From Phycisphaerae bacterium (GTDB taxonomy: Bacteria; Planctomycetota; Phycisphaerae; Phycisphaerales; SM1A02): a stretch of DNA of 27,244 bases. Of this stretch, positions 1-7,211 are shown one piece after another. The position numbers and the translations under genes are program-made. A model generated the notes under the pieces. That model made no database searches and had not been told where the DNA came from. It saw only the letters and a program-made list of their open reading frames with translations. Each line of letters opens with the position of its first letter. Position 1 is the first letter of the stretch. The stretch covers positions 1-27,244 of the forward strand of contig NYSW01000112.1 of NCBI GenBank assembly GCA_002683195.1, in the 5' to 3' direction.

Positions 1-1
1 G

Positions 2-232
2 AGTCGGGTTCGTGCGGACGGATCCTCGGAGACCCTGATCGAGGATCTCTTCCTCCCCACCGGCATCGAAATCGTCGGTGAGGATCTCTGGGTGACCTCG
101 CTGGCGCTCGGAACCGTCACGCGATACTCCGGGCTTGCCCCCCAGGCCTGTTTCGGTGATCTGAATGGTGACGGTCGGGTCGACGCCGCCGACCTCGGAC
201 TGCTCGTCGCCGCGTGGAACGCCTGTCCCTGA
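2..232 (+). CDS. C-terminal end of a secreted protein with dockerin-like tail (partial)
   Basis: The reading frame is open from the window edge to the TGA at 230-232, giving 76 residues without a visible start. The first part (GIEIVGEDLWVTSLALGTV, then RYSG) looks like one blade of a beta-propeller repeat such as NHL or PQQ-like repeats. The last 30 residues contain GDLNGDGRVDAADLGLLVAAW, a single calcium-binding dockerin/EF-hand-like motif followed by ACP and the stop. In Planctomycetota such tails are common on exported proteins and probably act in sorting or surface attachment; a cellulosome role is not implied. The protease at 3643-5190 ends in a related tail. A strong terminator follows 27 bases downstream. 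The propeller assignment is tentative because most of the protein lies outside the window. Confidence 0.8.
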   Translation, partial: SRVRADGSSETLIEDLFLPTGIEIVGEDLWVTSLALGTVTRYSGLAPQACFGDLNGDGRVDAADLGLLVAAWNACP

Positions 233-258
233 TCGGCCGCGATCGAGACGAAGACTCG

Positions 259-299
259 GACCGCGTCATTCCTTCCCATGGGGTGACGCGGTCTTTTTT
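259..299 (+). terminator. Rho-independent terminator
   Basis: A perfect 10-bp stem (GACCGCGTCA at 259-268 with TGACGCGGTC at 284-293) is followed at once by six T (294-299). It ends the transcript of the upstream dockerin-tailed gene on the plus strand. The minus-strand dehydrogenase also ends just beyond it, but no T tract is seen in that direction. Confidence 0.92.
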
Positions 300-309
300 C
301 GGGAGCGAC

Positions 310-1272
310 TCAGGGCGCCGGATGCCGGGGTGAATCTCCCTGCAGCAGGCGCCAGACGTCCTTGACCACCCAGCTCATGTTGCTCAACGCGGTCGTGGTT
401 CGACTGGCGAGGTGGGGGGCGAGGTGCGCATTGGAAAGTCCGAGCAGGGGATCGTCCTCGGTGAAGGGCTCGGTGGCATGCACATCCAGGATCGCGAGGG
501 CGGTGGGATTGGATTCCAGCCACGCCGCAAGCGGGCCTTCCTCGATGATGAAGCCCCGGCTGGTGTTCAGCAGGATCACGTCGGACTTGAGTCGCCCGAT
601 GATCCCGGCGTCGAGCAGGCCGTGATTCGCGTCGCGGCCATCGACGTGGACGGTCAGGACGTCACTCTCCGCCAGCAGACCGTCCATGGAGACCGGCGAA
701 GCGCCGTGGCGATCGGACTCCGGGATCTCGAGCAGATCGTGGTAGATGGTGGTGAATCCGAGGGCGGTCGCGACCTGTGCGACTCGCCGCCCGATCCGGC
801 CGAATCCAAGAATGCCGAGCACCAGTTCGTTCATCTGCCACGCGCCGCAGACTTCGCTGCGAATCTCCGACCACCGGGTACGGGATACGGGCTCGCCGAG
901 GGTCAGTCTGGGTCTGATCGCATCACAGAGGAGGCAGGTGACGTACTCGACGACGGCCTGGGTGTTGGCATCGGGGGTGTGTACGACTTCGATGCCCCGG
1001 CGGCGACAGGCTTCGACGTCGATGTTATCGAGCCCGACCCCCGCGCGGGCGACCACCCGGAGTTCAGGAAGTCGATCGAGAAGTCTTTCGTCCACGATCG
1101 TGTAGGTCCGTACCACGAGGCCGTGAACCTCAGCCGCGACGGCGGCGAACTCCTTCGAGTCGACTTCGGCGTGGAGGAGCTCGCACCGCTCCTTCAGCCA
1201 CGTCTCCGCTTCGGGATCGAGGTGCTCGGTACGAACGACGAGGGAACGCTGTGGTTCGGGGCGAACAGGCAT
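310..1272 (-). CDS. D-isomer-specific 2-hydroxyacid dehydrogenase (phosphoglycerate dehydrogenase/CtBP-like)
   Basis: This 320-residue protein should reduce a 2-keto acid, or oxidise a D-2-hydroxy acid, with NAD(H) in the cytoplasm; the substrate cannot be read from the sequence. The Rossmann glycine motif GFGRIG lies at 156-161 and the acidic residue that binds the NAD ribose is D179. The catalytic triad of the family is complete: R239 (in LLNTSRG), E268 (in VHATEPF) and H287 (in APHLAS). The N-terminal part contains the usual ARAGVGLDNID segment at 75-85. It has the length of a minimal family member, without the ACT regulatory domain of SerA. The ATG at 1270-1272 is preceded directly by GAGGG, so spacing is very short. 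It stands alone, divergent from the HU gene. Assignment as serA is possible but not supported over other family members. Confidence 0.9.
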   Translation of the reverse strand: MPVRPEPQRSLVVRTEHLDPEAETWLKERCELLHAEVDSKEFAAVAAEVHGLVVRTYTIVDERLLDRLPELRVVARAGVGLDNIDVEACRRRGIEVVHTPDANTQAVVEYVTCLLCDAIRPRLTLGEPVSRTRWSEIRSEVCGAWQMNELVLGILGFGRIGRRVAQVATALGFTTIYHDLLEIPESDRHGASPVSMDGLLAESDVLTVHVDGRDANHGLLDAGIIGRLKSDVILLNTSRGFIIEEGPLAAWLESNPTALAILDVHATEPFTEDDPLLGLSNAHLAPHLASRTTTALSNMSWVVKDVWRLLQGDSPRHPAP

Positions 1273-1421
1273 CCCTCGATGCTAACCCCATTTCGGGGAT
1301 CAAACGTGGAAGAGACGGCGCGCCGTCCACCGGGAATCCCCCGGACGGGGCGGGGGCTTTCGTCGCGGCTCCGGATCGTCTATTTTCTGCGATCGCCCGC
1401 GTCCAGTCACGGAGATCAATG

Positions 1422-1700
1422 ATGAACAAGAGAGACCTTGTGGAGCGTGTCTCCGCCGACCTCGGTGGACCCCGTCAGGGAGCCGAGAAGGCCGTGAAGG
1501 CCGTGATCGAATCGATCCTCGACGGACTCGAGCGGGATGGGGCCGTCACCATCGCCGGTTTCGGAACCTTCGAACGGAAGGAACGAGCGGCCCGGGTGGG
1601 AAGAAATCCCCGCACGGGTGAGGCGATCGAAATCCCCGCCTCCAGCACGGTCGGTTTCCGACCTGCCGCAGCCCTGAAGCGGACCGCGGTCGAGGCCTGA
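1422..1700 (+). CDS. hup: DNA-binding protein HU
   Basis: A 92-residue nucleoid protein of the HU/IHF family, which binds and bends DNA as a dimer. The N-terminus MNKRDLVERVSADLG is the typical helical dimerisation part. The segment GAVTIAGFGTFERKERAARV and the following RNPRTGE form the beta core and DNA-wrapping arm, with the intercalating proline in the NPRTG turn. The length matches the family (about 90). The start is the second of two adjacent ATGs (1419 and 1422), because GGAG at 1411-1414 is then 7 bases away. A TATTTT sequence at 1381-1386 could be a -10 box, but the -35 is poor. It is HU rather than IHF by overall pattern, though eye inspection cannot fully separate these. Confidence 0.95.
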   Translation: MNKRDLVERVSADLGGPRQGAEKAVKAVIESILDGLERDGAVTIAGFGTFERKERAARVGRNPRTGEAIEIPASSTVGFRPAAALKRTAVEA

Positions 1701-1896
1701 GGAAGAGGACCGATAAAGCCATGCCCGCAGAACCGGCGCGACCGGTCTTTCCCGTGCAGCCTCCGCCTCTTCCCCGACATCCCCATCAAGATCACTTGCG
1801 TTCGGGTCGATCGTTTCGAGGTCGGAGATCGCCCGTCGCGGTCTTCCGGTCGCTGCCGACGTTCGTCAGGTGGCGCTGCGGGAGGTAGATCGAGGC

Positions 1897-2682
1897 ATGG
1901 ACAAGGCCAGTCTGATCGGCAGTATTCTCGGGGTGTGCGTGTGCGGTGGCACCGTCATGCTCGTCCTGAGTCACGGCGGGAACATCATGATGTTCTGGTC
2001 CCTCAAGGGCGTGATCATGGTGTTCGGCGGCACGTTGAGCGTGCTCTTCATGGCGATGCCCATGGAGAAACTCCTCCAGGTGCCCGGCTACATCAAGGCG
2101 TTCTTTCGCGAACCGACCCAGTCGATCGGCGAAACGGTTTCGACCCTTTCGCAGCTCAGCGACAAGGCTCGGCGTGATGGCATTCTCGCGTTGGAGTCCG
2201 AGGTCGAGAACATCAAGGACCCGTTCCTTTCCCAGGCCTTGAAGATGGCGGTCGACGGTACGGACGAAAGCGTGATCGAATCCACCCTGCGGCTTGAACT
2301 GATGGCCATGCAGGAACGGCACAAGGCGGGGAAGAAATTCTTCGACCTCATCAAGCTCTACGGGCCCGGATACGGACTCGCGGCGACGCTGATCGGACAG
2401 ATCGGCATGTTCGGCTCCCTCGGAGGTTCGATCGAGGAACTCGGGGGCATGCTGGCCGTCGCGGTGACCGCCACCATGTACGGAACGGTTCTCGCCAATG
2501 CGATCGCCGGTCCCATCGGTGACAAGCTCTCTCTTCGCTCCGGGGAAGAGATCCTCTCGAAGGAAATGATGCTTCAGGGCATCATGAGCATCCAGGCGGG
2601 TGACAACCCCCGCACCACCACCGAGAAGATGCTCGCCTTCGTTCCGCAGTCCGGGCGAGGTCGCCTGAAGCTTGCGGCCTGA
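1897..2682 (+). CDS. motA: Flagellar motor stator protein MotA
   Basis: This 261-residue inner-membrane protein is the A subunit of an ion-driven stator. Four hydrophobic segments fall near residues 5-25, 30-54, 155-175 and 183-205. The cytoplasmic loop carries the family signature DKARRDGILALE (89-100), with the charged residues that contact the rotor. The functionally important prolines of MotA correspond to P157 (YGPGYG) and P206 (ANAIAGPIGDKL). The GTG at 1870 would add nine residues, but ATG 1897 is preferred because GGAGG at 1881-1885 lies upstream and the protein then starts like other MotA proteins. motB follows after 48 bases, so the two probably share a transcript. No other flagellar gene is in the window. 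TolQ/ExbB relatives are less likely, given the MotB-type partner. Confidence 0.92.
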   Translation: MDKASLIGSILGVCVCGGTVMLVLSHGGNIMMFWSLKGVIMVFGGTLSVLFMAMPMEKLLQVPGYIKAFFREPTQSIGETVSTLSQLSDKARRDGILALESEVENIKDPFLSQALKMAVDGTDESVIESTLRLELMAMQERHKAGKKFFDLIKLYGPGYGLAATLIGQIGMFGSLGGSIEELGGMLAVAVTATMYGTVLANAIAGPIGDKLSLRSGEEILSKEMMLQGIMSIQAGDNPRTTTEKMLAFVPQSGRGRLKLAA

Positions 2683-2730
2683 CCGATCCAACGGTTCCGG
2701 CCCCAAGCGGCCTGAGTGGGAGAGACCGTC

Positions 2731-3498
2731 ATGTCCGAGGAACACGCCAAGCACGACGCGGGACATCACGGTGGCGGCCATGGCGGCCACGAGGAGGAAG
2801 AAGAGGGCGGAGCTCCCGAGTGGTTGATCTCCTTCGCGGACATGGTGATGCTCCTCATGGGGTTCTTCGTGATCCTCTTCGCCTTGAACGTCCAGCCCAA
2901 GGGTGGCAACGCCGGCGGCGGGGGAGAGGATTCCGAAGGAGTCGCTCATCAGCCGCTTGAAATCGATCCCGAGTTCGTCGAGTCGATTCGCCGCGCCTTT
3001 CGGAACCCGCTGAACCCGGAAAACCCAGAGGACGCGCACATTCTCGACGCCATAGCGCAGCGAGGGGCGGGCAACGCGAGGGACGTCGGAATCAAAGGGG
3101 CGGAAACCGAGGTTCGTTCCCCCCGCGACATCGATTTCTTCGGCGAAGGAACCGACGTTCCATTCGAACGACACCAGCTCGAACCATCGACGGACGCGGA
3201 TCCCGTGGTCACGGAATTCGCCTCTCGTCATCGAGGGCGACAGAACGTGATCGAGGTTCGCGGGCACACCGACGAGGTGGAGGCCTGGAAGGACCCGGGC
3301 AAGGCGTTCCGGATCTCGTTGGAGCGGGCGGCGAAGGTCGCCGAGCGTCTCGCCGAAGCGGGGATCGACTGGGGGCGACTTCGAGTCACCGCGGCCGGCA
3401 TCACCGAGCCCCGGCGTCGGGATCGAGCGATGAGCGTCCAGCCGGGCGAGAACGCCCGGGTCGAATTGCTCGTTCGGCGAGACTCGGCCATCCGCTGA
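2731..3498 (+). CDS. motB: Flagellar motor stator protein MotB with His/Glu-rich N-terminus
   Basis: A 255-residue stator B subunit. A single membrane helix (about 31-52) contains the ion-carrying aspartate D37 in SFADMVM. The C-terminal half, roughly 140-250, is an OmpA-like peptidoglycan-binding domain with EVRGHTDE (175-182) and a closing NARVELLVRR. Together with MotA it forms the torque-generating ion channel anchored to the wall. The start at 2731 is chosen over GTG 2716 because GGGAGAG at 2718-2724 sits 6 bases before the ATG. The cytoplasmic N-terminus is unusual: six histidines within the first 20 residues, followed by a run of five glutamates. The linker after the helix is glycine-rich and may hold the plug. 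A short inverted repeat follows the stop. Confidence 0.92.
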   Translation: MSEEHAKHDAGHHGGGHGGHEEEEEGGAPEWLISFADMVMLLMGFFVILFALNVQPKGGNAGGGGEDSEGVAHQPLEIDPEFVESIRRAFRNPLNPENPEDAHILDAIAQRGAGNARDVGIKGAETEVRSPRDIDFFGEGTDVPFERHQLEPSTDADPVVTEFASRHRGRQNVIEVRGHTDEVEAWKDPGKAFRISLERAAKVAERLAEAGIDWGRLRVTAAGITEPRRRDRAMSVQPGENARVELLVRRDSAIR

Positions 3499-3500
3499 AG

Positions 3501-3535
3501 GTCCTGGATTTGGTTTGCGAGGGCTCGTCCAGGAC
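3501..3535 (+). terminator. Hairpin after motB, possible terminator
   Basis: A perfect 7-bp inverted repeat, GTCCTGG at 3501-3507 and CCAGGAC at 3529-3535, starts two bases after the motB stop codon. There is no T tract immediately after it; the nearest T run is about 20 bases further on. It may be a weak or Rho-assisted terminator, or an mRNA-stabilising hairpin. Confidence 0.3.
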
Positions 3536-3642
3536 GCCGAAAGGTTCCCGGACGGTTTTTCGCGGTTTGAAGGTGGATTCCCGTTTCGGCGCGTCTATGG
3601 TTCCCAGTCGCCCCACCTTCCGCGGGCCAGACTGGAGCGTTC

Positions 3643-5190
3643 ATGTCCCAGATCCGTCTTTTGTCATGTGTGGTCAGCGGTGGGCTTGCCCTCTCGGGAG
3701 TCGCCCTCGCCGATGTGCTGGACGACATCGGACACACGGATCTTCTTGAACGCCTCGGCTCGGACGCGCCCACGGGCGCGGGAGTGATCGTCGGGCAGAT
3801 CGAAGTTCCCGATCCGGGATACGGACCCAACCGCTCCAACGGCGACTTCGACGGGGTGTCCTTCATCGAGCGGAGCGGGGTTTCCGGGACGAGCAGTCAC
3901 GCGACCGAGGTGGCGACGAATTTCTACGGAACCTCGTTGAGTCCTGCACCGGGCATCGGCACCGTGAACCTCTGGGATGTGAACGACTTCGTGGGCTCCG
4001 GGTTTCTTCGGGTCGGTACCTCCCAGTCTCCGGCCAGTCCGCCGAGCGGACTCAAGGTCTTCAATCACAGTTGGATCGGCGCCTTTCCGGCCGCGAGCTC
4101 GAACAACGAGGCGATCCGCCGTGCCGACTATTCCTCGAACACCTTTCGAACTCTTTGGGTCCTCGGGGTGGCCAATGGCGCGGGAAGTGTCGGTGAACCG
4201 TTGCTCTCCGGCATGTTTCATGGACTCAGCGTCGGACTCGCCAATGGCAATCACGCTTCCACGGACACCGCCGCCGGGCTTGATGGACCGGGAAGAATGA
4301 AGCCCGAAATCGTGGCCCCCGCCGAGTTCTCGAGCTTCTCGACACCACTGGTCGGGGCGTGCGGGGCGTTGCTCTACGAGACGATTGAAACCGTCCCGGA
4401 ACTGGCCTCCAGCAGTGGTGCCGGCCAGGTCCACGTGGTGAAGGCCATCCTGCTCGCAGGGGCGGTCCGGGATGCGGACTGGACCAATGAGCCCTCGACC
4501 TCGCCCGGGGATCGGGGGGTCACCGCTCGGCCCATCGATGAGGTCTTCGGTGCGGGGGTGGTCAACGTCGACCGAGCCCACCGGATTCTGACCGGATTGG
4601 AGCAGGACGGCGAGACGACGGTTCCCGCCTCGGCGACGCTCGAAGGTCCCGGGTGGGATTTCGAGAGCATGTCCGTGGGGGAGACGCTCTGGCATCGGTT
4701 CACCCTCGATGCCCCGGCTGAGGAGGTCGGGATCGCGATGACCTGGAACCGGATCGTGCCCTCGTCGGCGCAATCGAGCGTGCTGGCAGATCTCGATCTG
4801 GAACTCTTCTCCGTCGATGGCACCACCGTGGCGGCCTTGCGAGGCGCGGATTCCTCGGCCTTCGCTTCCGGAAACGTGGCGAGCGAGAGTCGGGTCGATA
4901 ATCTTGAAATGCTCCATGTCCGCGGGTTGGCCGCGGGCGATTACGCGGTTCGAATCACCCGAGTCGACAGCCAGTCCGGCTCCGCCCGGACGGGGGTCGC
5001 GTTCTGGCTTCCCGAATCGGAAGATGACGGTCTGCCGGGAGACCTCGACGGTGATGGCCGGGTCAATGGGAGCGACTTCGGGCTGCTTCTGGTCGCTTTC
5101 GGCAGTAACGACCCGAACGCCGACCTCGATGGTGACGGGGTGGTCGCCGGGGGAGACGTCGGCGTCCTTCTTTCGTACTGGACGGGTTGA
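3643..5190 (+). CDS. Secreted subtilisin-like (S8) protease homologue with dockerin-like tail
   Basis: A 515-residue exported protein. Residues 1-23 form a signal peptide (cleavage after VALA). A divergent subtilase domain follows. The catalytic histidine corresponds to H86 (SSHATEVA), the oxyanion asparagine to N141 (VFNHSW) and the nucleophile to S231 within EFSSFSTP. The strand that normally carries the catalytic aspartate reads VIVGQIEVPDPG, so E54 stands where Asp is expected; D57 is nearby. Residues about 330-460 look like a beta-rich pre-peptidase or jelly-roll domain. The last 50 residues hold two EF-hand-like dockerin segments (DLDGDGRVNGSDFGLLL and DLDGDGVVAGGDVG). ATG 3643 has GGAG five bases upstream. 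The gene stands alone. It could be an active or a degenerate protease; the fold assignment is fairly sure, the activity is not. Confidence 0.82.
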   Translation: MSQIRLLSCVVSGGLALSGVALADVLDDIGHTDLLERLGSDAPTGAGVIVGQIEVPDPGYGPNRSNGDFDGVSFIERSGVSGTSSHATEVATNFYGTSLSPAPGIGTVNLWDVNDFVGSGFLRVGTSQSPASPPSGLKVFNHSWIGAFPAASSNNEAIRRADYSSNTFRTLWVLGVANGAGSVGEPLLSGMFHGLSVGLANGNHASTDTAAGLDGPGRMKPEIVAPAEFSSFSTPLVGACGALLYETIETVPELASSSGAGQVHVVKAILLAGAVRDADWTNEPSTSPGDRGVTARPIDEVFGAGVVNVDRAHRILTGLEQDGETTVPASATLEGPGWDFESMSVGETLWHRFTLDAPAEEVGIAMTWNRIVPSSAQSSVLADLDLELFSVDGTTVAALRGADSSAFASGNVASESRVDNLEMLHVRGLAAGDYAVRITRVDSQSGSARTGVAFWLPESEDDGLPGDLDGDGRVNGSDFGLLLVAFGSNDPNADLDGDGVVAGGDVGVLLSYWTG

Positions 5191-5259
5191 TCGGCCGCGG
5201 CGACCCGGAGATTGAATTCGGCAAGGTAGAGAAGTCCGACTCGTCGTAGACTCCCCTCC

Positions 5260-7044
5260 ATGCGCCGGAACTCCCCGGGTAGATACCTCGTGTTGGCTTC
5301 ACTCCTCGCCCTGCTGGGCGTGGTGCTGCTGTATCCGATCTGGCTGACGGTGAAGGGGGCTTTCGTCTCGGACGGGGGCGGATACACGCTGTATCACGTG
5401 CTCGACGTCCTGCAGGATGAGACCCTGCGGGGAGGCCTGGTCAACGCGCTCATCATCGCGGTCGCGACCACCACCCTGTCGGTGATTCTGGCGATGCCGC
5501 TCGCCTTGGTGGCCGCCCGGCATGAATTTCCCGGCAAGGCGTTCTTTTCGGCCTTGGTCCTCATTCCCCTGATCCTGCCACCGTTCGTCGGAGCCATCGG
5601 TGTCCGGCATCTGCTCGGGCGGGCGGGATCCGTCAACACGATCCTGCTGGATCTCGGGGTGGTGGACACTCCGTTCGACCTCTTCGGCAGCGGGGGGATC
5701 GTTGGCGTGATCATCGTGGAGGCGCTCCACCTCTACCCCATCATCTATCTGAACCTGCTGGCGGCCCTGTCCAATCTCGATCCGGCTCTCGATGAAGCGG
5801 CCCGGGATGCCGGGGCCGGCGCCTGGACTCGATTCCGACGGATCACCCTGCCGTTGGTGCGGCCGGGCCTCTTTGCCGGTGGAACGATCACCTTCATCTG
5901 GAGTTTCACCGAACTCGGCACGCCGCTGATGTTCGAATTCCGCCAGGTGACCCCGGTTCAGATCTTCGACGGCCTCAAGCAGATGGAGACCAGTGCGGAG
6001 CCGTTCGCCCTGACGGTGGTGATGCTTTCCACCGCGGTCCTCCTGTACCTCGCCGGTCGAATCCTTCCCGGCGTCAAAGGCGTCGCGGCCAGCGCCAAGG
6101 CGTCTCGCGGCGATGTCGTGCACCGTCTTGGAGGCTGGGCAGGAATCGGTGCGGCGTCGTTGTTCGCGTTGGTGATCGGGCTTGCCGCCCTTCCTCACGT
6201 GGGGGTGATCCTCGCGAGCCTGTCGGTCGAGGGGCAGTGGTATCAATCGGTGCTTCCGCGGGCCTTCACCTTCGGGAACTACGAGGAGGCGCTCGGGCAT
6301 CCTCTGGCCATCGGATCGATTCGAAACAGCCTGATGCTCGCCGGAATCGCCGTGGTCCTCGACCTGGTGGTCGGGGTGCTCGCGGCCAGGATCATCGTCC
6401 GAACCACCCTTCGCGGACGATCGCTGCTTGATGCCCTCTGCATGCTTCCGCTGGCGGTCCCCGGACTGGTGATGGCCTTCGGCTACGTCGCCATGTCTCT
6501 GGAATGGCCTTTTCGGGGTCCGGTGCCGGGGTGGCTGGCCATGTTCATGCCGGAATCCCTCGTCGTCTCCCTTGGAGACGGGCCGCTTTCCTGGGCTGCG
6601 GACATTCTGGGAGCCAATCCCAACCCGATTCCGCTCCTGATCGTCGCCTACGCGGTTCGGAGGCTTCCGTACGTGGTTCGATCGACCGTGGCAGGTCTCG
6701 AGCAGACCCCGGTGGACCTGGAAGAAGCTGCGCAGGGTCTCGGAGCGGGTCGATTTCTCGTTCTCCGGCGAATCGTGGTCCCCCTGGTGGCGGCCAACCT
6801 GGTGGCCGGAGCACTTCTGGCCTTCAGTTTCGCCATGCTCGAAGTGAGCGACAGCCTCATTCTCGCCCAGCGGGAGTCGGATTATCCGATCACCAAGGCG
6901 ATCTACGTCCTGTTCGAGCGATTGGGAGACGGTCCCGGCATCGCCGCCGCCATGGGCACCTGGGCGATGCTGCTCCTCGCCTGCACCCTGGCCGGGGCCA
7001 GCCTGCTGCTAGGCAAGAAGCTCGGGGCGGTTTTCCGTGCTTGA
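5260..7044 (+). CDS. Fused two-domain ABC transporter permease (ThiP/FbpB-like)
   Basis: A 594-residue inner-membrane protein with about twelve hydrophobic segments, made of two consecutive binding-protein-dependent permease domains. Each carries an EAA loop that docks on the ATPase: EAARDAGAGAWTRFRRITLP from about residue 178, and EEAAQGLGAGRFLVLRRIVVP from about residue 488. Fused permeases of this length serve ferric iron, thiamine or phosphonate-type substrates. The closest resemblance by eye is to iron(III) permeases, but the substrate cannot be fixed. Neither an ATPase nor a binding protein gene adjoins it, so partners must lie elsewhere or outside the window. The ATG at 5260 has no clear Shine-Dalgarno sequence. 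A 7-bp GC-rich hairpin follows the stop codon. Confidence 0.88.
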   Translation: MRRNSPGRYLVLASLLALLGVVLLYPIWLTVKGAFVSDGGGYTLYHVLDVLQDETLRGGLVNALIIAVATTTLSVILAMPLALVAARHEFPGKAFFSALVLIPLILPPFVGAIGVRHLLGRAGSVNTILLDLGVVDTPFDLFGSGGIVGVIIVEALHLYPIIYLNLLAALSNLDPALDEAARDAGAGAWTRFRRITLPLVRPGLFAGGTITFIWSFTELGTPLMFEFRQVTPVQIFDGLKQMETSAEPFALTVVMLSTAVLLYLAGRILPGVKGVAASAKASRGDVVHRLGGWAGIGAASLFALVIGLAALPHVGVILASLSVEGQWYQSVLPRAFTFGNYEEALGHPLAIGSIRNSLMLAGIAVVLDLVVGVLAARIIVRTTLRGRSLLDALCMLPLAVPGLVMAFGYVAMSLEWPFRGPVPGWLAMFMPESLVVSLGDGPLSWAADILGANPNPIPLLIVAYAVRRLPYVVRSTVAGLEQTPVDLEEAAQGLGAGRFLVLRRIVVPLVAANLVAGALLAFSFAMLEVSDSLILAQRESDYPITKAIYVLFERLGDGPGIAAAMGTWAMLLLACTLAGASLLLGKKLGAVFRA

Positions 7045-7046
7045 AT

Positions 7047-7072
7047 GGGGCGGCAGGCCCCCGAACCGCCTC
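7047..7072 (+). terminator. GC-rich hairpin after permease gene, possible terminator
   Basis: GGGGCGG (7047-7053) can pair with CCGCCTC (7066-7072), with one G-T pair and a 12-base loop, starting three bases after the stop codon. No T tract follows, so a termination role is uncertain. Confidence 0.3.
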
Positions 7073-7168
7073 TCCGACCCCGGAGTCCCGATTCTTTCCT
7101 TGGGCGAAGCTTGAGGCATCCGATCGGGAACCTTGAACGAAGCGACGGATTCAGAACCCCGGTGCACC

Positions 7169-7174
7169 TATACT
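7169..7174 (+). promoter_or_regulatory. Possible -10 box upstream of nuoD
   Basis: TATACT matches the sigma-70 -10 consensus in five of six bases and would start transcription about 30 bases before the nuoD start codon. At the expected spacing the -35 region is poor (CGGATT at 7146-7151). A TTGAAC lies further upstream but is too far away. Confidence 0.35.
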
Positions 7175-7211
7175 GCACACTCCCCCCGATCCGCGTCGCA
7201 GATCGGGTCAG

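Noticed and set aside
412..1422. 336-residue plus-strand ORF opposite the dehydrogenase
   Set aside because: Antisense shadow of a gene with a complete catalytic triad; no recognisable protein features.
1792..3267. 491-residue minus-strand ORF over motA and motB
   Set aside because: Its His-rich stretches are the mirror of the motB frame; no start signal or family.
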